Made by a program: the position numbers and the translations under genes. From Capra hircus (lineage: Eukaryota > Chordata > Mammalia > Artiodactyla > Bovidae), in the NCBI RefSeq assembly GCF_001704415.2, contig NC_030813.1, positions 16,882,001 through 16,946,000 of the forward strand: 64,000 nucleotides of DNA, in the 5' to 3' direction. This document shows positions 20,212 to 33,252 of this stretch, in pieces. Numbering within the stretch: position 1 is the first letter of the stretch; each line of letters begins with the position of its first letter. Under the pieces are notes generated by a model. The model saw only the letters and a list, made by a program, of their open reading frames with translations, was not told the origin of the DNA and did not search any database.

Positions 20212-22217
20212 AAACATTCTGTCAGTCGTGTCTGACTCTTTGCAACCCCATGGACTGCAGCACAGCAGGCTTCCCGGTCCATCACCAACTCCCAGAGCCT
20301 ACTCAAACTCATGTCCATTGCATCGGAGATGGCATCCAACCATCTCATCCTCTGTCATCCCCTTCTCCTCCCACCTTCAGTCTCTCCCAGCATCAGGGTC
20401 TTTTCAAATGAGTCAGTTCTTTGCCTCAGGTGGCCAAAGAATTGAAGTTTCAGATTCAGCATCAGTCCTTCCAATGAATATTCAGGACTGATTTCCTTCA
20501 GGATTGACTGGTTCAATCTCTTTGCAGTCCAAGGGACTCTCAAGAGTCTTCTCCAACACCACATTTCAAAAGCATCAATTCTTCAGTGCTCAGCTCCTTA
20601 TGGTCCAGCTCTCACATTCATTCATACTGGAAAAACTACTGGAAAAACCATAGTTTTGACTAGATGGACCTTTGTTGGTAAAGTAATGTCTCTGCTTTTA
20701 TATGCTGTCTAGGTTGGTCATAACTTTTCTGCCAAGGAGCAAGCATCTTTTAATTTCATGGCTGCAGTCACCATCTGCAGTGATTTTAGAGGCCCCCAAA
20801 ATAAAGTCTCTCACTGTTTCATTGTTTCACCATGTATTTGCCATGAAGCGATGATCTTAGTTTTCTGAATGTAGAGTTTTAAGTCAACTTTTTCACTCTC
20901 CTCTTTCACTTTTATCAAGAGGCTCTTTAGTTCTTCTTCACTTTCTGCCATAAGGGTGGTGTTATCTGCATATCTGAGGTTATTGATATTTCTCCCGGCA
21001 ATCTTGATTCCAGCTTGTGCTTCATCCAGCCTGGCATTTTGCAAGATGTATTCTGCATGTAAGTTAAATAAGCAGGGTGACAATAAACAGCCTTGATGGA
21101 CTCCTTTCCTGATTTGGAACTAATCCATTGTTCCATGTCCAGTTTGAACTGTTGCTTCTTGACTGCATACAGATTTCTCAGGAGGTAGGTCAGGTGATCT
21201 GGTATTCCCATCTCTTTCAGAATTTTCCACAGTTTACTGTGATCCACACAGTCAAAGGCTTTGACACAGTCGATAAAACAGAAGTAGATGTTTTTCTGGA
21301 ACTCTCTTGCTTTTTTGCTGATCCAGGGGATGTTGGCAATTTGATCTCTGGTTCCTCTGCCTTTTCTAAAACCAGCTTGAACATCTGGAAGTGCACAGTT
21401 CACGTACTGTTGAAGCCTGGCTTGGAGAATTTATAGCATTACTTTGCTAGCAAATGAGATGAAGCAATCATGCAGTAGTATAAACATCCTTTGGCATTGC
21501 CTTTCTTTGGGATTGGAATGAAAACTGACCTTTCCCAGGCCTGTGGCCACAGCTGAGTTTTCCAAATTTTTTTGCTAGCATATTGAGTGCAGCACTTTCA
21601 CAGCATCATATTTTAGGATTTCAACTGGAATTCCATCACCTCCATCAGCTTTGTTTGTAGTAATGCTTCCTAAGGCCCACTTGACTTCACATTCCAGGAT
21701 GTCTGGCTCTAGGTGAGTGATCAAACCATCATGGTTAACTGGGTCATGAAGATCTTTTGTGTATAGTTGTTCTGTGTATTTTTGCCACCTCTTCTTAATA
21801 TCTTCTGCTTCTGTTAGGTTCATACCATTTCTGTCCTTTATTGTGCCCATCTTTGCATGAAATGTAACCCTTTATATCTCTAATTTTCTGGAAGAGATCT
21901 CTAGTCTTTTCCATTCTATTGTTTTCTTCTATTTCTTTGCATTGTTCACTGAGGAAGGCTTTCTTATTTCTCCTTGCTATTCTTTGAAACTCTGTATTGA
22001 AATGGGTATATCTTTCCTTTTCTCCTTTGATTTAGCTTATCCTCTTTTCTCAACTATTTGTAAGGCCTCTTCAGACGATCATTTTGCCTTTTTGCATTTC
22101 TTTCTGTTGGGGATGGTCTTGATCACTGCCTCCTATACAATGTCACGAACCTCCATCCATAGTTCTTCAGGCACTCTCTATCAGATCTAACCCCTTGAAA
22201 ATATTTCTCACTTCCAC
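20212..22217 (-). mobile_element. BovB LINE, 3' part of a split copy
   Basis: Reverse-strand BovB from the 3' end (cagtcgtgtctgactctttg at 20222) upstream through the RT. Recognisable RT words on the minus strand include CFIDCVKAFDCVDH and NNLRYADNTT. In the second, the usual YADD reads YADN, so a catalytic aspartate is lost. Many frame breaks. It stops at the junction with the nested plus-strand BovB; its 5' part resumes at about 23961. Confidence 0.93.
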
Positions 22218-23960
22218 TGTAGAAACAGAGGAAAACAACAGAATGGGAAAGACTAGAGACCTCTTCAAGAAAATTAGAGATACCAAGGGAACATTTCATG
22301 CAAAGATGGGCTCAATAAAGGACAGAAATGGTATGGACATAATAGGCAGAAGATATTAAGAAGAGGTGGCAAGAATACACAGAAGAACTGTACAAAAAGA
22401 TCTTCATGACCCAGATAATCACGATGGTGTGATCACTAATCCAGAGCCAGACATCCTGGAATGTGAAGTTAAGTGGGCCTTAGAAAGCATCACTACGAAC
22501 AAAGCTAGCGGAGGTGACAGAATTCCAGTTGAGCTGTTTCAAATCCTGGAAGATGATGCTGTGAGAGTGCTGCCCTCAATATGCCAGAACATTTGGAAAA
22601 CTCAGCAGTGGCCACAGGACTGGAAAAGGTCAGTTTTCATTCCAATCCCAATGAAAGGCAATGTCAAAGAATGCTCAAACTACCGTACAATAGCACTCAT
22701 CTCACAGACTAGTAAAGTAATGCTTAAAATTCTCCAAGCCAGGCTTCAGAAATACATGAACTGTGAACTTCCAGATGTTCAAGCTGGTTTTAGAAAAGGC
22801 AGAGGAACCAGAGATCAAATTGTCAACATCTGCTGGATCAGCGAAAAAGCAAGAGAATTCCAGAAAAACATCTATTTCTGCTTTATTGACTATGCCAAAG
22901 CCTTTGACTGTGTGGATCACAATAAACTGTGGAAAATTCTGAAAGATGGAAATACCACCTGACCTGCCTCTTGAGAAATCTGTATGCAGGTCAGGAAGCA
23001 ACAGTTAGAACTGGACATGGAACAACAGACTGGTTCTAAATAGGAAAAGGACTACGTCAAGGCTGTATATTGTCATCCTGCTTATTTAACGTCTATGCCG
23101 AGTACATCATGAGAAACGCTGGGCTGGAAGAAACACAAGCTAGAATCAAGATTGCCAGGAGAAACGTCAATAACCTCAGATATGCAGATGACACCACCCT
23201 TATGGCAGAAACTGAAGAGGAACTCAAAAGCCTCTTGATGAAGTGAAAGAGGAAAGTGAAAAGTTGGCTTAAAGCTCAACATTCAGAAAACGAAGATCAT
23301 GGCATCCGGTCCCATCACTTCATGGGAAATAGATGGGGAAAGAGTGGAAACAGTGTGAGACTTTATTTTTTGGTGCTCCAAAATCACTGCAGATGGTGAC
23401 TGCAGCCATGAAATTAAAAGACCCTTACTCCTTGGAAGAAAAGTTATGACCAACCTAGATAGCATATTCAAAAGCAGAGACATTACTTTGCCAACAAAGG
23501 TCCGTCTAGTCAAGGCTATGGTTTTTCTAGTGGTCGTGTATGAATGTGAGAGTTGGACTGTGAAGAAAGCTAAGCAACTAAGAATTGATGCCTTTGAACT
23601 GTGGTTTTGGAGAAGACTCTTGAGAGTCCCTCGGACTGCAAGGAGATCCAACCAGTCCATCCTAAAGGAGACCAGTCCTGGGTGCTCATTGGAAGGACTG
23701 ATGCTGAGGCTGAAACCCCAATACTTTGGCCACCTGATGCAGAGTTGACTCACTGGAAAAAACCCTGAAGTGGGAGGGATTGGGGGCAGAAGGAGAAGGG
23801 GAAGGCAGAGGATGAGATGACTGGATGGCATCACCGACTCTGTGCACATGAGTTTGAGTGAACTCTGAGAGTTGGTGATGGACAGGGAGGCCTGGCGTGC
23901 TGCGATTCATGGGGTCACAAAGAGTCGGACACGACTGAGCAACTGAACTGAACTGAACTG
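22218..23960 (+). mobile_element. BovB LINE, 5'-truncated, nested in minus-strand BovB
   Basis: Begins within the RT region ('gaggaaaacaacagaatggg') and ends at the (GAACT)n-like BovB 3' end near 23936-23960. A 198-residue open stretch (22366-22962) keeps CFIDYAKAFDCVDH. Later frames are broken, including the GAAAAGTTGG deletion shared with the copy at 40775. The host element is interrupted exactly here. Confidence 0.93.
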
Positions 23961-25190
23961 TGAAATCATAAGGTATTTTATTTAAGTCATACCTGAATGG
24001 TCTAGTTCTAGTGGTTTTCCCTACTTTCTTCAATTTAAGTCGAAATTTGGCATTAAGGAGTTCATGATCTGAGCAACAGTCAGCTCTTGGTCTTGTTTTT
24101 GCTGAATGTATGGAGCTTCTCCATCTTTGGCTGCAAGGAATATAACCAATCTGATTTCAATATTGACCATCTGGTGATCTGGTGATGTCCATGTGTAGAG
24201 TCTTGTCTTGTGTTGTTGGAAGAGGGTGTTTGCTATGACCAGTGTGTTCTCTTGGCAAAACTGTTTACCTTTGACCTGCTTCGTTTTGTACTCCAAGTAG
24301 TAGTAGTACTCCTGCCTACTACTCCAGGTATCTCTACTTCCTACTTTTGCATTCCAGTCCCATATAATGAAAAGGACATTTTTTTTTTGGTTGTTAGTTC
24401 TAGAAGGTCTTGTAGATCTTTATAGAACCATTAAACTTCTGCTTCTTCAGTATTACTGGTCAGGGCATAGACTTGGATAACTGTGATATTGAATGGTTTG
24501 CCTTGGAAACGAACAGAGATAATTCTCTCACTTTTAAGATTGCATCCAAGCATTGCATTTTGGACTCTTTTGTTGCCTATGAGGGCTATTCCTTTTCTTC
24601 TAAGGGATTCTTGCCCACAGTAGTAGATATAATGGTCATCTGAGTTAAATTCGCCCATTCTAGTCCATTTTAGTTCACTGATTCCTAGAATGTCAATGTT
24701 CACTCTTGCCATCTCCTTTTTGAACATTTCCAATTTGCCTTGATTCATGAACCTAACATTCTAGGTTCCTATGCAATATTGCTCTTTACGGCATTGGACT
24801 TTACTTCCATCACCAGTCATATCCACAACTGGGTGTTGTTTTTGCTTTGGCTCCATCTCTTCATCCTTTCTGGAGTTAGTTCTCCACTGATCTCCAGTAG
24901 CAAATTTGGTACCTACCAACCTGGGGAGTTCATCTTTCAGTGCCCTATCTTTTTGCCTTTTTATACTGTTCATGGGGTTCTCAAGGCAAGAATACTGAAA
25001 TGGTTGCCATTCCCTTCCCCAGTGGGCCACATTTTGTCAGAGCTCTCCGCCATGACCCATCTGTCTTAGGTGGCCCTACAGGGCATGGCTCATACTTTCT
25101 TTGAGTTAGATAAGGCTGTGGTCCATGTGATCAGGTTGGTTCATTTGCTGTGATTGTGGTTTTCATTCTGTCTGCCTTCTGATGAGAAGA
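23961..25190 (-). mobile_element. BovB LINE, 5' part of the split copy (endonuclease region)
   Basis: Continues the reverse-strand BovB of 20212-22217: the break falls at the equivalent of about 42262 in the better copy. It carries the endonuclease part, broken by stops and frameshifts. One open stretch (24431-24748, minus) keeps MARVNIDILGISELKWTRMG and YYCGQESLRRKG. Confidence 0.92.
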
Positions 25191-25645
25191 ATAAGAGGCT
25201 TATGGAAGCTTCCTGATGGGAGAGACTGACTGAGGGGGAAACTGGGTCTTGTCCTGATGGGTGGGGCCATGCTCAGTAAATCTTTAATCCAAGTTTCTGT
25301 TGGTGGGCGGGGCTGTGTTCCCTCCCTGTTGTTTGACCTGAGGCTAAACCATGGCGGAGGTAATGAAGATAATGGGGACTGCCTTCAAAAGGTGCCATGC
25401 ATGCACTGCCCCACTCGGTACCCTCAACCCCGCAGCAGCCCACTGCCAACCCACACCTCCACCGGAGACTCCTGGACACCCACAGGCAAGTCTGGGTCCG
25501 TCTCTTATGGGGTCACTGCTTCTTTCTCCAGGGTTCTGGTGGGCACAAGGTTTTGTTTGTGCCCTCCAAGAGTCTGTTTCCCCAGCCCTGTGTAAGTTCT
25601 GGCAGCTGTATGGTGGGCTTAATGATGACCTTATGGAGAATTAAA
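25191..25645 (-). mobile_element. Probable 5' extension of the BovB copy
   Basis: Continuous with the BovB 5' part and GC-richer than its surroundings. I recall similar sequence travelling with ruminant repeats, but it differs from the 5' end of the copy at 40775. Overlapping open frames on both strands (25257-25768, 25273-25479) show no domain and are taken as repeat. Confidence 0.45.
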
Positions 25646-26842
25646 AAAACAAATAAATTTATCTGCATAAATCACCCTTGCACGGAATCCTTAAAGAAAA
25701 TTGGACTTCAGGGGACTAATAACCACTCTATTAGTGTGTCTTCTAGAATGGCAAGACAAAGCCCATGACAACTCTCCTGAAGACCACTAGACTACACATA
25801 GTTGAATCCAAGATTTTTCCTTTTTATAAAATATAATGGTGCATAGTGACCTTTAAGGTGGAGGGGAAAACTGGCATTTTGTTAAACATTATTAAACAAT
25901 TCACACATTTATCTTTTCTAAATGAAATAAACCCATTTATTCCAGTCTTTCTTCATCAAAACCTGTTTCCCAAGCATTGATTAATTTTTTTTAAATTTGA
26001 GTTTAATTACATATGAAGAATCATTTATACAGTAAAATTCACTCTTTTAAGCTATGTAGGTTGATAGCAGTATATTCATATTTGACAAATATATATGAAA
26101 TGAGTGTGAAAGCCAATAAGACCCCTTCTTTCTGATCTGTGGTCAAAGAGTGTTTTACTCCAGGAACTTTGTTTGTATGCATGAAGTGGCTCAGCGTCAG
26201 ACTGAAACTGTGTTTGAAAGGTCAGGGTAGAGAATGTCCCATTTCTACAGAAACATGCAGAGACACTCTTTGTTTATAATCAAGCCTTGAGGAGGAAATG
26301 CAAAGGTCAGCTCTTTCTGTGGGCAACACATGAACTGGGTGTTTTCTTACCCCCATTCAGCTTAAAAAGTGTCAGACTGAGACTCCACACTACAGTATGA
26401 GTCAAGAACCAAAGTTCAATTATTTGAAAAATCAGAGCCTTCCTAGCTCTTGGAGTCCACAGGCAGATGCATGACAACTCGGGTTAATTTAATCATTTTT
26501 ATTCTAAACGTTGAGGTCATTATGCATCTGCTTTAAAAGGAGCAAGAGGATGAATTTTCTGTGATCTTTAACATTATAAAAATCAGAAGTCAAGATGGCT
26601 GTGATGCATTTGAATAAAAAATAAAACATCTACAGTTGGTAATTTAAATGGAGTTGGCCTTTCTATGGACATGTGAGAAGTTATTGTTACAAACAACTGC
26701 TTCAGGATCCTCAAACAAAAGAATAATTTACATATTCAATGGGAAAATTTTCCAGTGAATTATAAAAAATTGTAACTGAACCTTCAAATTGAGTCACTGT
26801 ATTTCTAAATAAAGAATAAAATATCAAATAAGAAATCTATAT
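25646..26842. other. Intergenic, no feature recognised
   Basis: AT-rich single-copy-looking DNA without a recognisable repeat or coding signal. Confidence 0.5.
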
Positions 26843-26960
26843 GGATGAGGAAATGGCAACCCACTCCAGTATTCTTGCCTGGAAAATCCCATGGACAGAG
26901 AAGCCTGGCGAGCTATAGTCCCTGGGGTCTCAAAGAGTCAGACTTGACTTAGCTACAGAG
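26843..26960 (+). mobile_element. Bov-tA SINE, 5'-truncated
   Basis: Only the 3' half: 'gaggaaatggcaacccactc' to 'agacttgacttagctacag'. Confidence 0.85.
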
Positions 26961-28084
26961 CAGGCATCCTTTAATAAAACATTTTAGGACTGAATTTCCT
27001 GAGGAAATGTACAATATGTAGCATTTTTCTTCCAGATTGTTCCTGACCAAGTAGTTTCAAGGATTCTTAGAAAAACATAAAAAACACATAAACAAAAAAT
27101 TCTATTCCAGGGCACTCTCTTGCATCAGCTTTGCCCTCAAAGTATACAAACACATGAAAAGAAGGTATGAGGCAAAGTATAGTCAGTAAAAGTTCAAAGA
27201 TTTGATAATGGCATAAGTGGCCTTTTCTTAAAAATGGTGTTATTAAGAGCCAAAGCTGAGTCAAGGAGGTAACAAGATGAGCAGGGCATGAACACTACAA
27301 ACCCAAGAGAACCACAGGCATGTACAGAAACTTGTGACAAGCAGGGGAGTGAGTCTAATGACACGGGAACAAGCGGTAGAGCACAGTGTGGCAGAACTTT
27401 GACGTATGAAATGGAAACCATCACCACTCAGCATCCCTACCCCCCATCATGCTGCACTGACAGTAAATGTTTGGGTGCTTCATGGCTTAGCCAGCAGGTT
27501 TTAGTGGTAAAAATTCAGTGAACTTCAAAACCAGCTAAATTGTGGTTTAAGAGAATATGGTCACAAATCAGGGCAGATATGTTTAGGGGAGAAAAGACAT
27601 TTATTCACTCTGGCTTTGTAGGGTATGCGATGCGCCTGCCAAATCTTGTTTTAAAATTAATCAGAGAAATATTTCTTGTAAATTCAAATAAGATACACCA
27701 GAAAAGACAGTATATTACAGTTATGTTGCTGCTAAACTGACGTGGCTTTGATGTGGTGTTTTGTGGCTTTTGAACATACAATCAAATAAGTGCCCATTTA
27801 TAAATGTTGTATAAATAGTTCAACCTACCACAGTTGAAAAATCCATTTAAATGAAAAGAAACAACAAAAAATCTCATGCTGAACAACCCACACACTGATT
27901 TAATGTTCAGGACAGTTCTTAGAACCTGTTAACACTGCAACTTTATCTTAGCTTTCCAGAGTGAGTATTTAGTATTAGCTATATGGATGGCCTCACATTG
28001 AAAACTGTGATAAGTTTGGGGCCTATTAAACCTTAAAGGATAAATCTTAAAAAAAAAAAAAGAAGAAAGAAATCTGTAGCCCTC
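26961..28084. other. Intergenic, no feature recognised
   Basis: AT-rich DNA. Short frames (27288-27521, 27540-27740) have no domain. Confidence 0.5.
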
Positions 28085-28246
28085 GGACTTCCCTGGTGGT
28101 CCAGTGGTTAAGAATCTGCTTTCCAACACAGGGAATGGGTATTCCTTCTCTGGTTGAAGAACTAAGATCTCACATGCCACGGGGCAACTAAGCCCTCGTG
28201 CCTCAAGTAAGACACATGCAGCCAAATAAATAAATGAAAAGAAAGA
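28085..28246 (+). mobile_element. CHR-type SINE
   Basis: 'ggacttccctggtggtccag' to 'gcagccaaataaataaatg', preceded by an A-run at 28050-28061. Confidence 0.88.
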
Positions 28247-28925
28247 AATCTAGAGCTGTGAAAATAAAACCTAAGAGTTTCTCCAAAATCCTCTAATATG
28301 GCAAAACCCAAATATAATATGAATAAAAAAACTTTGCTCCAAAAATGCATGAAATATTTTCATTGTGATTGTTTCCATGTGTCTTTTTGAAAGCTTCACA
28401 GGTCAAATCCAAGAGTGATAGAAAACAGTCTTTATTTTTTTAATGACATGTTTGCATTAGATAGTCCTACATTAGTGTTATATCAGATCTGGCTTGATTC
28501 TGGGTGCTATAACCTGGGAAGGCAGGCAGACATTGGCCCCTCAAGAGGGAATTGCTGCCAGTTGGGGAAAGAAAAACAGGTACCCTCAAAGTTGCCAGAT
28601 GATTAGAATAGGCAGTGAGACTTCTAAATGAAAGGATAAGAAAATTTTCTTAGCTTCATCTCCTTGATTAAGTCATAAAGACTTGACTTTCACTAATGTG
28701 TAACCATGAAGTTTTAAACAACGCCTTATCTTGGGTTTTCTGAAAAATACACCCTGAGACAAGAACCTGGGGGCAGATAGTTTGTTTAGGAGTAACACCC
28801 AGAAGGAGACGTAAGGAAGTAGGGAAGGCAAGCCTGGGAAGGGTGAGGAATAATAATGAAGGAATCACCAGCCTCATGTAAGTTTGTGTTTTTTTTTAAG
28901 TACTTTGAAAACATTAAAGGCTAAA

Positions 28926-30127
28926 AGGCTTCAACAGTACATGAACTGAGAATTTCCAGATGTTCAAGCTGGATTTAGAAAAGGGAGAGGAATCAGAGAT
29001 CAAATATAGCCAACACCCACTGGATCATCAAAAAAGCAAGAGAGTTCCAGAAAAGCATCTACTTCTCCTTCAATGACTACGCTAAAGGCTTTGACTGTGT
29101 GGATCACAATAAACTATGGAAAATTCTGAAAGAGATGGGAATACCAGACCACCTGACCTGCCTCCTGAGAAACCTATATGCAGGTCAGGAAGCAACAGTT
29201 AGAACTGGACATGGAACAACAGACTGGTTCCAAATAGGAAAAGGAGTATGTCAAGGCTGTATACTGTCACCCTGCTTATTTAACTTATATGGAGAGTACA
29301 TTATGCAAAATGCCAGGCTGGATGAAGCACAAGTTGGAATCTAGACTGCTGGGAGAAATGTCAATAACCTCAGATATGCAGATGACACCACCCTTAATGG
29401 CAGAACACAAAGAAGAACTAAAGAGCCTCTTGAAGGCAAAAGAGGAGAGTGAAAAAGTTGGCTTAAAACTCAACATTCAGAAAACTAAGATCAAGGCATC
29501 TGGTCCCATCACTTCATGGCAAGTAGATGGAGAGACAATGGAAACAGTGAAAGACTTAATTTTTTTGGCTCCAAAATCACTGCAGATGGTGACTGCAGCC
29601 ATGAAATTAAAAGATGCTTGCTCCTTGGAAGAAAAGCTGTGACCAACCTAGACAGCACATTAAAAAACAGAGACATTACTCGGCCAACAAAGGTCCATCT
29701 AGTTGAAGCTATGGTTTTTCCAGTAGTCATGTGTGGATGTGAGAGTTGAGTGCTGAAGAATTGAGGCTTTTGAACTATAGTGTTGGAAAAGACTCTTTGG
29801 AGTCCCTTGGACTGCAAGGAGATTGAACCAGTCAATCCTGAAGGAAATCAGTCCTGAATATTCATTGGAAGGACTGATGCTGAAGCTGAAATTCCAATAC
29901 TTTGGCCACCTGATGCAAAGAACTGACTCATTTGAAAAGACCCTGATGCTGGGAGAGATTGAAGGTGGGAGAAGGGGATGACAGAGGATGAGATGGCTGG
30001 ATGGCATTACTGACTCAATGGACATGAGTTTGAGTAAACTTCGGGAGTTGGTGATGGGCAGGGAGGCCTGGCTTGCTGTGGTCCATGGGGTCACAAAGAG
30101 TCAGACATGACTTAGCAACCGAACGGA
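28926..30127 (+). mobile_element. BovB LINE, 5'-truncated
   Basis: Starts within the RT ('ggcttcaacagtacatgaac') and runs to the 3' end 'gacatgacttagcaaccgaa'. It keeps FNDYAKGFDCVDHNKL-like words in broken frames; a 246-base open stretch at 29099-29344 covers WKILKEMGIPDHLTCLLRN. Confidence 0.93.
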
Positions 30128-30350
30128 ACCATGTGAAAAACTGACTTATTGGACAAGACCCTGATGCTGGGAAAAATTAAAGGCAGGAGGAGAAGGGGAT
30201 GACAGAGGATGAGATGGTTGGATGGCATCACTGACTCGATGGACATGAGTATGAGCAAACTCTGAGAGTTGGTGATGGACAGGGAAGCCTGGCATGCTGC
30301 AATCCCTGGGGTTGCAGAGTCAGACACGACTGAGCAACTGAACTGAATTG
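30128..30350 (+). mobile_element. Second BovB 3' end in tandem
   Basis: Repeats the last roughly 220 bases of BovB (from 'ggacaagaccctgatgctgg') immediately after the preceding BovB 3' end, same strand. It ends 'gcaactgaactgaattgaa'. Confidence 0.9.
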
Positions 30351-30737
30351 AAAGGTTGACTTTAATTTCCCATGACTTGGAATTCTTATCTCTCTTTTCT
30401 TCTAAAAATATTCCCGTGCTAGGTCTGCTCTTTCTGTATTTGTTTCCATAGATACAAGGTGTGTGTTCAAAGTAACGGCATCCTTTGGCCCAGCATACTA
30501 CTCCAGCGCCTCCTAGAGCATTTCTCAGGCTTGAATGTCTATGACTGAAGAGGGGTGAAAACCTATGAAGATGTAGGTCTGTTTGGTAAATATCAACTCA
30601 GAGGAACCATCGAAAAGCCCAACTACACTGCACTAGAGGAGGAAAAGAGAGATGGCGTGGCTCACTGGAGTCTTAGAGGCAGGCTGGGTGGCACAGTCAT
30701 GATACGTGATCCCTTTGGCAAATATTTCTTGAGCTCT

Positions 30738-30833
30738 TCTGGTTTTCTTGCCTAGGATCAGTGCCTTTCAGAAGCATCACTTCACTTTCACTCTGGTTTT
30801 CTTGCCTAGGATCAGTGCCTTTCAGAAGCATCA
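30738..30833. repeat. 54-bp tandem duplication
   Basis: The 42 bases beginning 'tctggttttcttgcctagg' at 30738 recur at 30792 with no mismatch seen. The linker 'cttcactttcac' lies between them. Confidence 0.93.
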
Positions 30834-31188
30834 GATGTAAATGGCACAATGACAACACCAGGCAGTGTGTGCTATGGTCGCAGGGGAAAATGGGATGTGA
30901 GAAGACAGTCGTGTCCCAGGGCTCAAGTGAGTCCCCTGGGACTGGCTGCCAAGTGAGGTGCAAGACAGCCATTGTAAAGTAAACGTAGGTTTCTTCAGAG
31001 ACAGACAATGCATTCTGTCTCAGAAAGGGAGAGCATGCCCTAAGGTGTGGGGGTGGTTAGTTTTTATGAGCAGGGTAATATCCTAGGCTAATGAGTGGGA
31101 GGACTGTTTTGGGGAAGGGATGGGAATTTCCAGGAACTGGGTCACCACCCACTTTTTAGCCTTTTATGGTCAGTTTCAGAACTGTCAG

Positions 31189-31398
31189 GGCTTTCCTGGT
31201 GGCTCAGAGGTTAAAAGCATCTACTTCCAATGCTGGTTCGATCCCTGGGTCTAGAAGATTCCCCTGGAGAAGGAAATAGCAACCCACTCCAGTATTCTTG
31301 CCTGGAGAATCCCATGGACAGAGGAGCCTGGTAGACCCCAGTCCATGGGGTCGCAAAGAGTCAGGCACGACTGAGCGACTTCACTTTCACTTCAGAAC
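31189..31398 (+). mobile_element. Bov-tA SINE
   Basis: 'gggctttcctggtggctcag' to 'gagcgacttcactttcac'. Possible target-site copies CAGAACT flank it (about 31178 and 31394). Confidence 0.9.
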
Positions 31399-31399
31399 T

Positions 31400-32021
31400 C
31401 TCATGGTGCCTGTGGATGTGTTGTGTAGCATACGTTAATATATTAACGTGACATACAATGAGGCTCAAGATCTACTGAAAGTTAACTCTTCTGCCATCTT
31501 GGACCTAGGTGGTTCTAACCAGCTTATGTAATATTGTCAACTGCTATATCATTCTTTTGAAACTTCAGCCCTGCCCCTTTCTTGACTCACGGTCAGGAAG
31601 GTGTGCCTATCATCAAGGTGCATAGGGAGTGTGATGGAAACGTTGAAAAGAGCAATCAACTCTATCCAGGATGGTCCTGACATCTTCATGATCCAGGAGA
31701 CCTTGAAGAAACAGAGAAAGGTGGCACCGCCTTCCAGACAGAGAAACAGCATTGCAAAAGCCCAGCGTCTAGAATGAGAACCAATGAAAAGAAAGAGAAA
31801 GGGAAGACAGGAGGAGGGAGAAAAGGTAAGGGTGGCGAAGGTATATGAAGGCAATTTACAAAGGAATTTGGACTTTATCTTCTAAACTATGGAGTGGCCT
31901 GTGAAGAGCTTTAAGCAAGCATGTTTGCATTATATATTACCTAAAATGTATAATCTGAAGATCTCTCTAAGGTGGCTGCAGGGTAGAGAGCAAAGGGGTG
32001 AGTTTGAAAGCAGAGGAGAGG
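31400..32021. other. Intergenic, no gene recognised
   Basis: Unique-looking DNA. A 101-codon minus-strand frame (31549-31854) has no recognisable domain. Confidence 0.45.
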
Positions 32022-32505
32022 TTCTGTGTTAGTTTGCTTTGCTGCTGTAACAAATTATCACAAATTTAGTGGCTTAAAACACACATTTATTCTCTTTGTG
32101 TTCTGAAAGTCAGAAGTCCAAAAGGAATCCTAAGGGGTTAAAAAGCAAGGTATTGGCAGGGCTGGTTCTTCCTGCAGGCTCCAGGGGAGAATCTGTTTCT
32201 TTGTTTTCTCCAGTTTTTAGAGACCACCTGCATTGCTTGGCTCCTGAGCCACTTCCTCTGCCTTCAAAGTGCCTCCCTCCAACTTCTATATCTGTCATCC
32301 CGTCCCCTCCGTCTTTGACCTTCTTGCCTCCTGCTTATTAGGACCCTTGTGATTACAGCAGACCCAGGTGGATCATCCAGGGTAATCGCTCCATCTCAAA
32401 AATCCTTAGTCACATCTGCAAAGTCCCTTCGGATATAAGATAATGTTCACAGTTCCAGAGATTTGGACAGGATATCTCTTAGGGGCTATTATTCAGTCTA
32501 CTACA
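32022..32505 (+). mobile_element. MLT1-like LTR (ERVL-MaLR)
   Basis: TGTGTTAGTTTGC start, 'caaattatcacaaatttagt', 'gtgattacagcagacccagg', and the end 'ttcagtctactaca'. It is better preserved than the copy at 10-510. Confidence 0.8.
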
Positions 32506-32782
32506 ATGATAGTTTACAAGTGAGAGACAAGTCCCACGAACACCTAAAATACATGGGAATATCCTAAAATAAAGGAGATCTAGGAAGGAAGAATATGTTT
32601 CAGTTTCTTTTCTCCAATGCAGAATGAGAAACTTGTTACAAACAAATACAGTCAAACAAAAAGAATTAGAATCTTAGATGTCCTAGGTTTCTTCTCTTCT
32701 TACCCAATGCTTCCTTTACATTTTGTGTGTGGGTATGTTTTCACTAGCTAACTGCTGTGATTCCAGAGTGCAATTCTGGGGG

Positions 32783-32865
32783 CTGATGATGGACAGGGAA
32801 GCCTGGCGTCCTGCAGTCCACGGGGTGGCAAAGAGTCGGACACGACTGAGCGACTGAACTGAGTG
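32783..32865 (+). mobile_element. Short BovB/SINE 3' end fragment
   Basis: 'gatggacagggaagcctggc' to 'gagcgactgaactgag'. Only about 80 bases, so a BovB 3' end and a SINE tail cannot be separated. Confidence 0.8.
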
Positions 32866-33061
32866 CCCATAAGTCAAGCAAAATGTAACACGGCTCTCTC
32901 TCTTGAGACTGATAACAGCATAAAAGTTTGGTAACAGTGTATTGAAAGCACATTGATGTGTAGTCATTCAGGAAATAAGTCTTCTCTCAACTGTCTCCCT
33001 TTGAGGTCCTGGAGAGCACCAGTGCTCTGATTTGCATTTTTATCTCCAGTGAGCGGAGCTC

Positions 33062-33252
33062 AGGCTTCCCAGGTGGCGCTAGTGGTCAAAGAACCTATCT
33101 GCAAATGCAGGAGATGCAAGAGATGCGGGTTCCACCGCTGGAACCCATTCCAGTACTCTTGCCTGGAGAATCCCATGGACAGAGAAGCTTGGCGAGTTAC
33201 AATCCATAGGGTCGCACAGAGTCGGACATGACTCAAGCGACTTAGCACGCGC
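33062..33252 (+). mobile_element. Bov-tA SINE
   Basis: 'ggcttcccaggtggcgctag' to 'catgactcaagcgacttagc'. A stretch 'gatgcaagagatgcgg' is locally repeated. Confidence 0.9.

Noticed and set aside
20811..25069. Several 70-190 codon frames as separate genes
   Set aside because: All are pieces of two nested BovB elements in one or the other strand.
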